Positions 9,148-17,701 of a stretch of 64,000 bases of DNA are shown here, in pieces. The stretch covers positions 124,001-188,000 of the forward strand of contig CAYVKV010000001.1 of the NCBI GenBank assembly GCA_964452355.1, given 5' to 3'. A model generated the notes under the pieces. It saw nothing but the letters and a program-made list of their open reading frames with translations, was not told the origin of the DNA and searched no databases. The translations under genes were made by a program, and so were the position numbers. Source of the stretch: UBA1450 sp964452355. Its GTDB lineage: Bacteria > Patescibacteriota > Microgenomatia > UBA1406 > GWC2-37-13. Within the stretch, counting starts at the first letter, position 1, and every line of letters begins with the position of its first letter.

Positions 9148-9519
9148 TTATTGAGAAAGAAGCGCTTTAACTTTTTCAACAAATTCAGGAGGCGACATGT
9201 CGCTTTTAATGAGGTAATTTTGTGCTTTTTTTAATTTTTTTAGATCGTCGTCATTTCCATCGAGGTTTGTGAGATATACGATTTTACTTATTTTATCTTT
9301 GTCAGATTTTTCAAGTTCATCCATAATCTGAAAACCATCAAGTCCTGGGAGCATTACATCAAGAAGAATAAGATCCCAGCTTTTTGATTTAATAAGTTTT
9401 AGTGCTTCTATCCCATCTCCCGACGAAGTAGCATGGAATCCTTCACTAATCAAAAGCTCCAAGTACAGTTGCTGTAAAAATTTATCATCTTCTACAAGAA
9501 GTATGTATTTATTATTCAT
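9148..9519 (-). CDS. Single-domain response regulator
   Basis: A 123-residue receiver domain. The acidic pocket is in LLVEDDKF, the phospho-acceptor is Asp54 in LILLDVMLPGLDG, the Thr is in VYLTNLDG and the Lys in YLIKSDMSPPE. It closely resembles the receiver at 4710-5117, including the ending with an acidic helix. The frame stays open further upstream, but that extension would run through the pilin terminator. The ATG at 9519 is preceded by TATACT with a 7-base gap, so I take it as the start. It has no output domain and lies directly after the major pilin gene, so pilus output is a likely target. Confidence 0.92.
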   Translation of the reverse strand: MNNKYILLVEDDKFLQQLYLELLISEGFHATSSGDGIEALKLIKSKSWDLILLDVMLPGLDGFQIMDELEKSDKDKISKIVYLTNLDGNDDDLKKLKKAQNYLIKSDMSPPEFVEKVKALLSQ

Positions 9520-9526
9520 TTTGCTC

Positions 9527-9532
9527 AGTATA
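9527..9532 (-). promoter_or_regulatory. -10 box of response regulator gene
   Basis: TATACT on the minus strand, 7 bases before the ATG at 9519. It lies just after the pilin terminator, which fits separate transcription of this gene. Confidence 0.5.
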
Positions 9533-9539
9533 TCATAAA

Positions 9540-9568
9540 AAAACCCCGCCGGTAAAAGGCGGGGTTTT
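9540..9568 (-). terminator. Intrinsic terminator of the major pilin transcript
   Basis: An 11-base-pair stem (AAAACCCCGCC with GGCGGGGTTTT) with a 7-base loop. On the minus strand it is followed by a run of T, the classic rho-independent form. It lies 12 bases after the pilin stop and is the most GC-rich hairpin seen in the window. Confidence 0.85.
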
Positions 9569-9580
9569 AAAGAATGGTTC

Positions 9581-10024
9581 TTAGCGTGTGACCGTAATAG
9601 GCCCAGTATTTGCACTAGGTGCATCTATGGTGATTCGGTTTGCTGTTGCCGAAATTTCATATCCTGAATCATATGCCCCGGCACAATCTGCGGCTGATAA
9701 ATCCGCTCCATTATTGCTTGCAGGGTCTTGTGGGAGTGCTGCAATATAGGTTGGGACAATCAGAAGACAGATGTCTCGACCAGTATCTGCGATGGCTGTC
9801 GGAGTTGCATCAACTCCTGCTGGAGCAACGCCATTATTGTCGACCATATATTGGTTGACTGCATTCAGAATCGCGTTTATATCGCTTCTTCTTTTGGTGT
9901 CATCAGCATCCTGGAGATTTTGTGCAGGATTCACAGCTATTAATGTGATGGCAAGAAGTACCGCAAGTATTCCGATTACCACCAATAGTTCGATAAGGGT
10001 AAAACCTTTTCTATTCTTAAACAT
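9581..10024 (-). CDS. pilA: Major type IV pilin
   Basis: A 147-residue prepilin with a 6-residue leader, cleavage site KG/FTLIELL with Glu at mature position 5, and a hydrophobic helix ending in the kink sequence AVNPAQ. An amphipathic helix (RRSDINAILNAVNQYM) and a small C-terminal globular domain with two Cys (about residues 93 and 121) likely form a disulfide loop. The AVNPAQ and DTKRRSDI stretch is typical of pilins from Patescibacteria. It has its own strong promoter and terminator, unlike the other prepilins in the cluster. It is therefore the best candidate for the abundant fibre subunit, which the assembly ATPase PilB and platform PilC would polymerise. Confidence 0.9.
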   Translation of the reverse strand: MFKNRKGFTLIELLVVIGILAVLLAITLIAVNPAQNLQDADDTKRRSDINAILNAVNQYMVDNNGVAPAGVDATPTAIADTGRDICLLIVPTYIAALPQDPASNNGADLSAADCAGAYDSGYEISATANRITIDAPSANTGPITVTR

Positions 10025-10052
10025 ATTAAAGATAAATTAATAATATAGTTTT

Positions 10053-10081
10053 AGCATAAAGAAAAATTCAAACACTGTCAA
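10053..10081 (-). promoter_or_regulatory. Promoter of the major pilin gene
   Basis: On the minus strand TTGACA (10076-10081) and TATGCT (10053-10058) are separated by 17 bases, a near-consensus sigma-70 promoter. Initiation would fall near 10046, leaving a leader of about 22 bases before the pilin ATG at 10024. Confidence 0.75.
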
Positions 10082-10104
10082 GATACATTTTAGGTTTCTC
10101 TGAA

Positions 10105-11175
10105 TTACTGATTGGAAGTTTTCTTTCTTGTTGTGATAAGGACGTCTGTATCAATCTCACTACTTTCACGAATGATAGTTGAATGACCCAAGGAAGTTAT
10201 GATGTCATCAATTTCTTTCCGGTGAATGATATCGACAGATGGTTTGACCACAATTGAAGTATTTACAGATTCTTGCGTTGGAGCATTTCCAAGCTCTATT
10301 TTGGTATAGCCTCCTGCCACTAAGCGCTCACTTATAGTATCTGCCTGTCCTGGAATTCCCGACCCATTGAGTATCCGAATATTGATGGTGTTTTTTTCCG
10401 CAAGCATGACCGTAGGAGAGGGGCTTGGAGTATTTGATGGTTTCACTTTTTGAACAATTGAGATCGTGGGTGCCCGAGCATTTTGTACATTGTTTTTTGC
10501 TGGCGCTTTGCGGAAGAAAAATACCATATATATCAAAATGAGAATAAGTATTACAAAACCACCAAGCATGATGTACAAACGCATTTTCGACTGTTTTTGT
10601 TCTTTAAATTCATCTTGATCTTCCGATTTGACTATAGATTCCTGTTCGACAAGCGGAAAGCTCGCTTTTCCAAGCGAAGAATAGTGTTTGACAATATTTT
10701 GGGCGGTATTGATATCGAACACCGGCTGCTCATCACCAAAAAGAGCAAATGACGGAACGATCATCTCAACTTCAAATTCAAGTTTTGAAAAAATATCTCT
10801 CAATATATAGGCGAGTTCACGATTGACCGCAACGATGGTATTTACATCCTTTTTTTGAGTTAAAATTACACTCAGTACTTTATTAAAGGGCACATAATCG
10901 ATAAATTCATTTTTTTGTGTTTCAAAGTCTTCTGGCGTTATCGTATTTAATAAATCCTTGAAGAAACAGGTTTGGGCAGAGAAAAAAAGAGCCATCGCGC
11001 AGTGTTGGATCTTATTTATTTTTACAAAATCAAGGACGAGATTTTTTAATTGATCAGCATCAATAATTTCCATGTCTGAATATACCGTTTGAGGAGGTTG
11101 AAGGGTGAGGGGAGTGTTGATATTCCCTCCATAATAATACAAACATGTCCGGTCCACATATAATACAGCTCTCAT
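10105..11175 (-). CDS. PilM-like domain, membrane helix and LytR_C domain protein
   Basis: About 356 residues from the ATG at 11175; a start at 11241 is possible but would overlap the previous gene. The N-terminal half (FETQKNEFIDYVPF then TIVAVNRELAYILRDIF) resembles part of PilM, the actin-like ring protein of type IV pilus machines, though the ATP-binding motifs are not evident. A single membrane helix follows at about 200-222, then a Pro/Ser/Thr linker. The C-terminal LytR_C domain has the hallmark IRILNGSGIPGQA. In this position of the cluster one expects PilM, PilN and PilO, none of which is otherwise present, so this may be a merged substitute. That reading is inference; the LytR_C part is clear. 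Confidence 0.6.
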   Translation of the reverse strand: MRAVLYVDRTCLYYYGGNINTPLTLQPPQTVYSDMEIIDADQLKNLVLDFVKINKIQHCAMALFFSAQTCFFKDLLNTITPEDFETQKNEFIDYVPFNKVLSVILTQKKDVNTIVAVNRELAYILRDIFSKLEFEVEMIVPSFALFGDEQPVFDINTAQNIVKHYSSLGKASFPLVEQESIVKSEDQDEFKEQKQSKMRLYIMLGGFVILILILIYMVFFFRKAPAKNNVQNARAPTISIVQKVKPSNTPSPSPTVMLAEKNTINIRILNGSGIPGQADTISERLVAGGYTKIELGNAPTQESVNTSIVVKPSVDIIHRKEIDDIITSLGHSTIIRESSEIDTDVLITTRKKTSNQ

Positions 11176-11222
11176 AAATATAAGAATACACGAAATATAT
11201 TGCGGAGTGGTGATTTTAAGAT

Positions 11223-11612
11223 TTAATAAATGTATTCCCAATCAGAAATAGTAAGTACATTATCAACATAAGCAATGGTTGTTTGAACTGTTTGAATATA
11301 GCTGCCATAGGTAGCATCGGCCGTGATCACAATGGGGTCACTTCCGGCAACTGAAATTTCAACTGACGCATCTCCCACCGGCAATGTTTCTCCTGCATAT
11401 TCAGGATCTCGGAGTACACGTATAATTGCATTTTCAATAGCGCTTTCTGCAGCTTGAGAGGCAATAATTCGACCTTCGACGATACTTGTAGAGCGGGTAA
11501 TATTGATCATTATGGAGATTGCGGTACTCGTTACTGCTATGGCCACCACCGTAAATACAAGGAGGGTGACCAAGGTTTGGCCGCGATTATTTTCAAGTCG
11601 TAATTTTTTCAT
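11223..11612 (-). CDS. PilX-type minor prepilin
   Basis: A 129-residue protein with a basic leader, the RG/QTLVTLLVF cleavage-type sequence and a hydrophobic helix. EGRIIASQAAESAIENAI follows, the pattern of PilX N-terminal domains. Mature position 5 is not Glu. I choose the ATG at 11612, 7 bases after the previous stop; an ATG at 11633 would overlap that gene by 14 bases. The short C-terminal domain is beta-rich. It follows the PilW-like gene without a gap, as in minor pilin operons, and probably contributes to the pilus tip complex. Confidence 0.7.
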   Translation of the reverse strand: MKKLRLENNRGQTLVTLLVFTVVAIAVTSTAISIMINITRSTSIVEGRIIASQAAESAIENAIIRVLRDPEYAGETLPVGDASVEISVAGSDPIVITADATYGSYIQTVQTTIAYVDNVLTISDWEYIY

Positions 11613-11619
11613 AGTGATT

Positions 11620-12111
11620 TTATCGCATTCCAAAGGTGGTATCGATGGTAGTACTACGTTTCCCAGATGCTTCTTGAACGGCGCTTATGATATCCATAGA
11701 GATCGTAATTGTTGGTACTCCTCCTGAATTTTCAATACGTTGAAATGATAGGCCGGATACTTCAGTTTTCGTGTTATTGAGTCTTTGTACATCCCCATTG
11801 TTGTCGGTTTCAAGAATGGTCCCGTTCAATTGATAAGTATAAGAGCTTCCATCAATGTCAAGTTCGAGTTCGGTCGATATTTCACCGGTTCCGGCTGGAA
11901 TGGTGATGGTGTCAGCTCTTCCAAAATCATACTTGAGGCGAGAAAGAATATAGCTCTTATCCGACTCTACAGCAGACATACTCTGTATTTCCAACTGCTT
12001 TTGAACAAGCTCTGCAAATATTGTTGTCAAAACCAATAAAATAATTGAAAAAAGCCCCATGAAAAGAATGAGCTCAATGAGTGTGAACCCTTTACGAGAA
12101 TTTTGAATCAT
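11620..12111 (-). CDS. PilW/GspJ-like minor prepilin
   Basis: A 163-residue prepilin with leader MIQNSRKG, mature start FTLIELILF with Glu5, and a hydrophobic helix. A helix with Ser/Glu (SAVESDKSYILSRLKYDF) and a beta-rich domain with LSFQRIENSGG follow, features shared with PilW and GspJ. The start overlaps the stop of the beta-propeller prepilin by 4 bases, so they are translationally coupled. It likely belongs to the minor pilin complex that starts fibre assembly. Confidence 0.75.
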   Translation of the reverse strand: MIQNSRKGFTLIELILFMGLFSIILLVLTTIFAELVQKQLEIQSMSAVESDKSYILSRLKYDFGRADTITIPAGTGEISTELELDIDGSSYTYQLNGTILETDNNGDVQRLNNTKTEVSGLSFQRIENSGGVPTITISMDIISAVQEASGKRSTTIDTTFGMR

Positions 12112-14036
12112 GGTGAGTAATTAACTGATATTTCTTCAAAAATGGGGGTTGATGATGAGTCGACGGTTGATAAATATACTTTGTATCGAAAGCATCGAGC
12201 GGGATTCTCATAATTTACTCCATTATTATCAAATGCAATACTATCTTCTTCCGTATAATAACTTCCTGTTGTGCCATCAGGCCCAACAAACTCATAGGTT
12301 ACACCAGTACAGCTTCCTGCAAGAGCATCTGCTACCGCAATTTGCAGCTGTACCGTGGTGTTTGCTGGCTCAACATACGCTGGAACAACCCGATTGAATG
12401 CAGTTGAGTATCCCACATCAAAAATAGCTGATTCGTAGGAGCCAGAGCTGCTATATGTTCCTCCCGGCCCACCTTCAATAATTTTAAACTCATCACTCGC
12501 GTCACCGGTAATAATATACGAGTATGCATCTCCATCTGATTCAAGAATTGAGGCTATACCCTTTATTCCAGAGGGAACATCAATTCCACCACAATATGTT
12601 GGAGCGCTTTCATTTGATATATCAAAGACTTGATATTCTTCTCCATTTGTGCCGACAATGATCAGTTTGTTTCCCGGAACAATCGTCAAACCACGGGGGC
12701 TCATCGGATCAGTGTTGACGCTTCCAATTTGGGGCCGTTGTCCGTTTTTTATAGAGATGTCGACTATATATGCCTCTTTTCGAGAACTACTTGCGTCGGT
12801 AGAAATATACGCACGTGTTGCAGTTTCATTGACGATGACATCCGAAACTCCTTCTCCATCAAGATCTGCCCAACCAACTATTGAAGGTGAAGAGGGGTTG
12901 CTGACATCGACAATTTGAAGAGCTTTATCAGCTTCTTTGACAGCTACATATGCATATGATCCAGATACATACACCGCCCGGCCTTCTCCCGCAAGGCTTA
13001 CCGACCCAAATTCTGGTCGAGATCCAGACATTGATGCAAGATTAAATATTCTCAGCTTTGCGCTTTGAATCATGTATCCTGTAGTTCCTGATACAAAGAT
13101 CGATGTTCCATCTGAAGATCCGCTTGCATCAAAATACCCAACTTCAGTCGGAGTAGCTCCAGAAATATCAAGAATAACAATTTCCTTATTATTGGTGTCA
13201 GTTGCAAGAAACGCGTATCCAGATATGCCAAATACGTCGTTTGTCTTATACCCATCAAATGTACTTTCAATAGTAGCAACGGGAGGAGAGCTATTAGAGA
13301 TATCAATTTCAGCAAAAGACACTCCAGATGCATTATCACCAGTTACTGCAAACGCCTTGCCTTCAATCGCGGTGACTGCATTTGCAACACCGCTTTTTGG
13401 CAGATCCAAAGTTGCAATGGTCAATTCGGGATCGCACCATGATCCCTGTCCTCCCGATCCAAGGGTTACTTCGCCGTCTCCCGTATGTGTCACGATGACA
13501 TCAGTAAGTGTTCCCGTATTAAAATCTGCTTCAGTTGTCTGAATATAAGTGGCATTATCCAAATATCTCGTGAGATAGAGTGTCGACGAAATTGAAGTTT
13601 CTATTGGGGTATCCCAAGACGTGGTGATGGTAATTTTTTTGGTCGATGGATCAATTGAGCCACCAGAATCTACGATTTGATTATTATCATCACGCTGCAC
13701 ATCTTCAATCTCAATCTGTCGCATAATATTATTTATTATTTCTGTTCCGGAAACAAGACTCCACGTGCTTCCATCATGTTCAGGATAATAGGTTCCATTT
13801 GTTTCAATATTTGACCAGCTCGCTTCACGGATTGACCGTACGGCTTCTTGCGATTCTTTGATGAGTTGAGCTGCATGAATACGTCGTTCCTGTTGTGGCT
13901 TACCTTCTCGTGATGTGATAAGTGCCATAGAAACTGCAGGAAGTAAAATTGCCATAAGGCCAACAACGATCAGAAGTTCAATCAGTGATTGGGCCTGTTT
14001 TTTTTGAATGTAATTGAATAGTATTTTTAATACCAT
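12108..14036 (-). CDS. Prepilin fused to an LVIVD-repeat beta-propeller
   Basis: A 642-residue protein. The leader ends in KKQA, and the mature sequence QSLIELLIVVG has Glu5 and a hydrophobic helix, so it is a class III prepilin substrate. A pilin-like region follows to about residue 180. Residues 200-510 contain at least five repeats of the type IVDVSNPSSPSIVG or VILDISGATPTEVG, which are LVIVD beta-propeller blades. A C-terminal beta domain contains two Cys. Ordinary minor pilins have 150-250 residues, so this one carries a large extra domain that would be displayed at the fibre surface or tip. A role in adhesion to a host cell or polymer is likely but inferred. It sits between FimT-like and PilW-like genes in the operon. 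Confidence 0.8.
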   Translation of the reverse strand: MVLKILFNYIQKKQAQSLIELLIVVGLMAILLPAVSMALITSREGKPQQERRIHAAQLIKESQEAVRSIREASWSNIETNGTYYPEHDGSTWSLVSGTEIINNIMRQIEIEDVQRDDNNQIVDSGGSIDPSTKKITITTSWDTPIETSISSTLYLTRYLDNATYIQTTEADFNTGTLTDVIVTHTGDGEVTLGSGGQGSWCDPELTIATLDLPKSGVANAVTAIEGKAFAVTGDNASGVSFAEIDISNSSPPVATIESTFDGYKTNDVFGISGYAFLATDTNNKEIVILDISGATPTEVGYFDASGSSDGTSIFVSGTTGYMIQSAKLRIFNLASMSGSRPEFGSVSLAGEGRAVYVSGSYAYVAVKEADKALQIVDVSNPSSPSIVGWADLDGEGVSDVIVNETATRAYISTDASSSRKEAYIVDISIKNGQRPQIGSVNTDPMSPRGLTIVPGNKLIIVGTNGEEYQVFDISNESAPTYCGGIDVPSGIKGIASILESDGDAYSYIITGDASDEFKIIEGGPGGTYSSSGSYESAIFDVGYSTAFNRVVPAYVEPANTTVQLQIAVADALAGSCTGVTYEFVGPDGTTGSYYTEEDSIAFDNNGVNYENPARCFRYKVYLSTVDSSSTPIFEEISVNYSP

Positions 14037-14037
14037 A

Positions 14038-14517
14038 TTATTGTATTTGGGTTATTACTCCAAGCTTATTTATCGTGATGGTTACTTGGTTATTGTTTCC
14101 TGAATCTTGCAGAATGATGGTATTTTGTCCATCTATAAATCCATTAATTTCTCCACTTCCTTTTTCAAAGATGATCTCATCTTGAGGAAAAGCGACATCC
14201 GCAAAACTCATAGCGCTTTCAAGCGAGAGGGTGAAATTTGTTGATTCAGATACGTCGAAACTATCGCCATGAAACAATGTATATGAGTTTGTTTCAAAAT
14301 GAATACCAAATTTTTGAGCGGTGCTTTCGCCTTCTGCTGCCCCATTCATTGCGCTTATTTGTTGATATTTTATATCTGAAATAAGCTGCTCTACGGTAGT
14401 ATCGACAAATGCGTTTTGTTGAAAGCTCATAAGACTAATGGTCGTGAGGGTCAATAAAACCACGGTGATAGCCATCACAACAGAGATTTCTATGAGTGTA
14501 AAACCTTTTGTGTTCAT
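14038..14517 (-). CDS. FimT/GspH-like minor prepilin
   Basis: A 159-residue prepilin with a very short leader MNTKG, mature FTLIEISVVMAI with Glu5, and a hydrophobic helix. The globular domain is of the GspH/FimT type (TTVEQLISDIKYQQISAMNG helix, then strands). The stop lies one base before the propeller prepilin, and PilC ends 10 bases upstream. It is the first of the four minor prepilin genes in transcription order, which is the usual place for GspH. Confidence 0.8.
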   Translation of the reverse strand: MNTKGFTLIEISVVMAITVVLLTLTTISLMSFQQNAFVDTTVEQLISDIKYQQISAMNGAAEGESTAQKFGIHFETNSYTLFHGDSFDVSESTNFTLSLESAMSFADVAFPQDEIIFEKGSGEINGFIDGQNTIILQDSGNNNQVTITINKLGVITQIQ

Positions 14518-14527
14518 ATGGAACGCG

Positions 14528-15580
14528 TTATAAATTTCTTACTTGTCCGATCAATCCATATATTGGTGCAATGATTGAGATCATCATGCCGCCCACAGCA
14601 GCACCGATAAAAATGAGCATGATCGGCTCAAGAAGTGCGGTAAGGGTCGTGAGCGTTCTTTGCACCTCATAATCCATATGTTCAGAGATATTCTGCATTG
14701 CAACATCAAGAGATCCGGTTTTTTCACCCGCTTCAATGAGTTTGATAACGATCATTGGCACGAGCCCCTTGGCGTCGCGTACCGCATCGGAAACTTCTTT
14801 TCCCGAAGTGACTGCAATCTGAATGTGTTTGATGAGTTGACGCATATCTTTTCGCCATACCACATCTTCAGAAAGTTCAAGTGCCCCCGTGAGAGGAATT
14901 CCTGCGGACAAAAGAAGTGCCATGCTTCGGGTAAAGCGCGTAATATCCATCTCTTTTACGAGTCCAGATATGAGCGGCAGTGAAAAAAATACCCCAAGAA
15001 TGATCGATTTTTTCATCCGATAGAGCAAGATAAATCCAATTATTAATATAATAATGCCAATAATAAGGGGAATAGTGTATGTCATGATAACGTTTGAGGT
15101 CCATAACATAATTTTGGTTGGCAGGGGGAGCTCCACCTTCATGCGCGAAAATACCGATGCCATTTTTGGCATGACAAAGGTGAGGATCAAAATCATAATT
15201 CCAATAAATACGCCAAATATCAACAGGGGGTAAATCATTGCACCTTTGATTTTATCCATGAACTCCATTTCTTTTTGAATATGTTTTTTAATGTCTTTGA
15301 GGGTGACATCAAGCGTTCCCGCTTCTTCCGCTGCTCGAATAATATTAAGGGTGACTTTATCAAATGTTGCGGGGAATCGTGCAAATGAGCCTGAAATTTG
15401 TTTTCCTTGAGTAAGGTCCTTTCGAAGATGGGTTAATAGTTTTTTTTGACTTCCTTTTGCGTCTTCAAGGAGAGAGTCTACGGCTTCAAGAATTGAGATT
15501 CCTGCGCCAAGCATGGTTGCAAAATTGTCAAATAACGTGATTTTGTCTTTTGCCGAGAGTGATATATTTTGAAGATTCAT
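14528..15580 (-). CDS. pilC: Type IV pilus inner membrane platform protein PilC (GspF family)
   Basis: 350 residues with the two repeated GspF cytoplasmic domains (LFDNFATMLGAGISILEA and FTRSMALLLSAGIPLTGA). Each is followed by the conserved AAEEAGTLD or EAGEKTGSLD stretch, with three membrane helices at about 120-145, 165-190 and 320-345. PilC sits in the cytoplasmic membrane and couples the ATPase PilB to the growing pilus. The length is slightly below the usual 400 because the N-terminal extension is short. It follows pilB by 28 bases, so the assembly motor genes are adjacent. Confidence 0.93.
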   Translation of the reverse strand: MNLQNISLSAKDKITLFDNFATMLGAGISILEAVDSLLEDAKGSQKKLLTHLRKDLTQGKQISGSFARFPATFDKVTLNIIRAAEEAGTLDVTLKDIKKHIQKEMEFMDKIKGAMIYPLLIFGVFIGIMILILTFVMPKMASVFSRMKVELPLPTKIMLWTSNVIMTYTIPLIIGIIILIIGFILLYRMKKSIILGVFFSLPLISGLVKEMDITRFTRSMALLLSAGIPLTGALELSEDVVWRKDMRQLIKHIQIAVTSGKEVSDAVRDAKGLVPMIVIKLIEAGEKTGSLDVAMQNISEHMDYEVQRTLTTLTALLEPIMLIFIGAAVGGMMISIIAPIYGLIGQVRNL

Positions 15581-15608
15581 TTTTAAGAGTAAGTATATTT
15601 AAATGGAA

Positions 15609-17282
15609 TTAAATCCCTTCAACTTTTGTGACGCGAAGCACCTCTTCAATAGTTGTTATTCCCTGGGCAACTTTATCAAGTCCATCATCCAACATAGTGC
15701 TCATCCCATCAATTCTCGCCTGCTCGATAATTACATCAGAATCAGCCTTTTTTAAGATCAGAGATCTCATTTCTTTAGTGACTTCTATAACCTCAAAAAC
15801 ACCGAGTCGACCGATGAATCCGGTTAAATGACAAACAGGACAACCAGACCCTTTATATATATTGATATTATTTTTTGTTCCAAAATGTTTTTTGACCATT
15901 TCGCTTGGAAGATTTTTACTGAGCTCTTCATGAGTGGTGCTAATGGTTGTCTTGCACATTTCGCAGATTTTTCGAACAAGTCTTTGAGCGATTATGATAT
16001 TTACCGTTGAAGCGACTAAAAATGGTTCAATTTTCATATCCATAAGTCGAGGAAGTGCGGTTGCCGCGTCGTTTGTATGAAGGGTGGACACAACCAAATG
16101 ACCAGTAAGTGCTGCATTTACCGCAATTCCTGCCGTCTCTGAATCTCGAATTTCTCCCACAAAAATGATGTTTGGATCTTGTCTCAAGATTGAACGCAAA
16201 CCACTTGCAAAAGTAAGCTTTGTTTTTGGATTGACTTGAATTTGATTTACCCCTTGAATACGATATTCAATAGGATCTTCAATTGTGGTGATATTTTTGG
16301 CACGCGTGTTGAGATTTTTCAAGATCGCATAAATTGATGTTGATTTTCCCGATCCCGTTGGTCCCGTTGATAAAATCATTCCATACGATTTTGCGTACGC
16401 GCGACTGACTTTTTCGAGATCAGTATCACTCATCCCAAGATCAGTAAGAGTGATATTTTTATTATGTGCTGACAATAATCGAAGAACTGCCTTTTCTCCA
16501 TTTGCAATGGGGATAATCGACACCCGAAGATCAATAAAACTATCTTCAATTTCAAATCTCATTTTTCCATCTTGAGGGCTCATATGTTCGTCTGTCCGAA
16601 GGCGTGAGAGCACTTTAATACGAGTTAAGATGCGCTCATTAAGGTCGCGTGGGTATTTTATTACATCATGTAATATACAGTCGATACGATATCGTGCGAG
16701 CGCATATTCTTCCTGTGGCTCAATGTGGATATCCGAAACCTTGTCATAAAATGCCGTTTCCAATATTAAATCAACAATTTTTGATACCGGCATGTCATGT
16801 CCATGGTTTTTGATCGACTTTTCAATAAGTTGGGAAAATGATTTTTGGAGGTCTTTTTTAAATATATAGAAGGTGTTCATGATGTCTCGCTCACTTGCCA
16901 AGTGCGGAAGAACCTTCGATTGAGTTTTGCGCGCTACCATCTCAATAATTTCCTTATTGGTTGGATCTGCCATGGCAAGTTTTATTCCATTTGCATCACG
17001 GGCAAAAGCAATTGTTTTTTGTTTGCGAGCTATTTTTTCTGGAACAATATGAAAAACAGCCTCTGGAATTGAAATTTTTGCAAGAGATATGAAGGGAATT
17101 TTGAGGTGGTTTGCGATCGTAATCCCCAACTGTTCATCGGAGATGAAATTGAGTTGAATTATCGCCTCCTGAAAACCAATACTTGAGTCTTTCATAAACT
17201 CATGAACTTCTTTGAGTTTTTTATCATCAAGTACGTTAATTCTTTTCAGGAGCTCTGTTAGTTGTTCTTCATTGAGGAGCAT
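15609..17282 (-). CDS. pilB: Type IV pilus extension ATPase PilB (GspE family)
   Basis: 557 residues. The N-terminal MshEN-type domain (ADPTNKEI, about residues 105-112) precedes the ATPase core. The core has Walker A GPTGSGKST near residue 307, an Asp box around TTIEDPIEYRI, Walker B IIFVGEIRDSETA and the His box TGHLVVSTLHTNDA. A zinc-binding CxxC pair follows (CEMC and CPVC, near 440 and 475). The enzyme hexamer drives pilin insertion through PilC. No retraction ATPase PilT is visible in the window. It follows a receiver gene by 26 bases and precedes pilC. Confidence 0.95.
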   Translation of the reverse strand: MLLNEEQLTELLKRINVLDDKKLKEVHEFMKDSSIGFQEAIIQLNFISDEQLGITIANHLKIPFISLAKISIPEAVFHIVPEKIARKQKTIAFARDANGIKLAMADPTNKEIIEMVARKTQSKVLPHLASERDIMNTFYIFKKDLQKSFSQLIEKSIKNHGHDMPVSKIVDLILETAFYDKVSDIHIEPQEEYALARYRIDCILHDVIKYPRDLNERILTRIKVLSRLRTDEHMSPQDGKMRFEIEDSFIDLRVSIIPIANGEKAVLRLLSAHNKNITLTDLGMSDTDLEKVSRAYAKSYGMILSTGPTGSGKSTSIYAILKNLNTRAKNITTIEDPIEYRIQGVNQIQVNPKTKLTFASGLRSILRQDPNIIFVGEIRDSETAGIAVNAALTGHLVVSTLHTNDAATALPRLMDMKIEPFLVASTVNIIIAQRLVRKICEMCKTTISTTHEELSKNLPSEMVKKHFGTKNNINIYKGSGCPVCHLTGFIGRLGVFEVIEVTKEMRSLILKKADSDVIIEQARIDGMSTMLDDGLDKVAQGITTIEEVLRVTKVEGI

Positions 17283-17308
17283 GGTTAGTCAGTTAAAATC
17301 TACAATAG

Positions 17309-17674
17309 TTATGTGTTGGTCGCTTCTTTAATTTTTGAAAGAAGTGAGTCAAAATCAAAAAAACTTTTATTTACATATCCTTTTGCCCCAAGATCTATCG
17401 CATGTTTTACATCTGACTCCTGTCCAAGGGTTGAAAAAATCAAGACGGGGAGGGTGGTTATTTGCCCCGATTTTGACAACTCCTCAAGAACTTGAAAGCC
17501 ATCCATTATGGGCATAATGATATCCAGAATTAATAGATCAGGATTTCTTTGAGCGATGCTTGCGAGGGTTTCGGTGCCATTTGCTGCAATTTGAACTTCA
17601 TAGCCATGTTGTTCCAACTCATTTTTATAGAATTTCTGAAAAAATTCATCATCTTCTGCCACTAATATATACAT
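17309..17674 (-). CDS. Single-domain response regulator in the pilus operon
   Basis: A 121-residue receiver with Glu7-Asp8-Asp9, phospho-acceptor Asp51 in LLILDIIMPIMDG, a Ser at the switch position in LIFSTLG and the Lys in YVNKSFFDFD. No output domain. It lies between the HPt gene (27 bases upstream) and pilB (26 bases downstream). A phosphorelay feeding the pilus motor is therefore likely, comparable to the Pil-Chp receivers of other bacteria. Confidence 0.92.
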   Translation of the reverse strand: MYILVAEDDEFFQKFYKNELEQHGYEVQIAANGTETLASIAQRNPDLLILDIIMPIMDGFQVLEELSKSGQITTLPVLIFSTLGQESDVKHAIDLGAKGYVNKSFFDFDSLLSKIKEATNT

Positions 17675-17701
17675 AGTTACATTAAATTTATAATCATCAT
17701 T

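Noticed and set aside
13072..13542. Plus-strand frame of 156 codons
   Set aside because: Antisense to the propeller repeats; the repeats explain the open frame.
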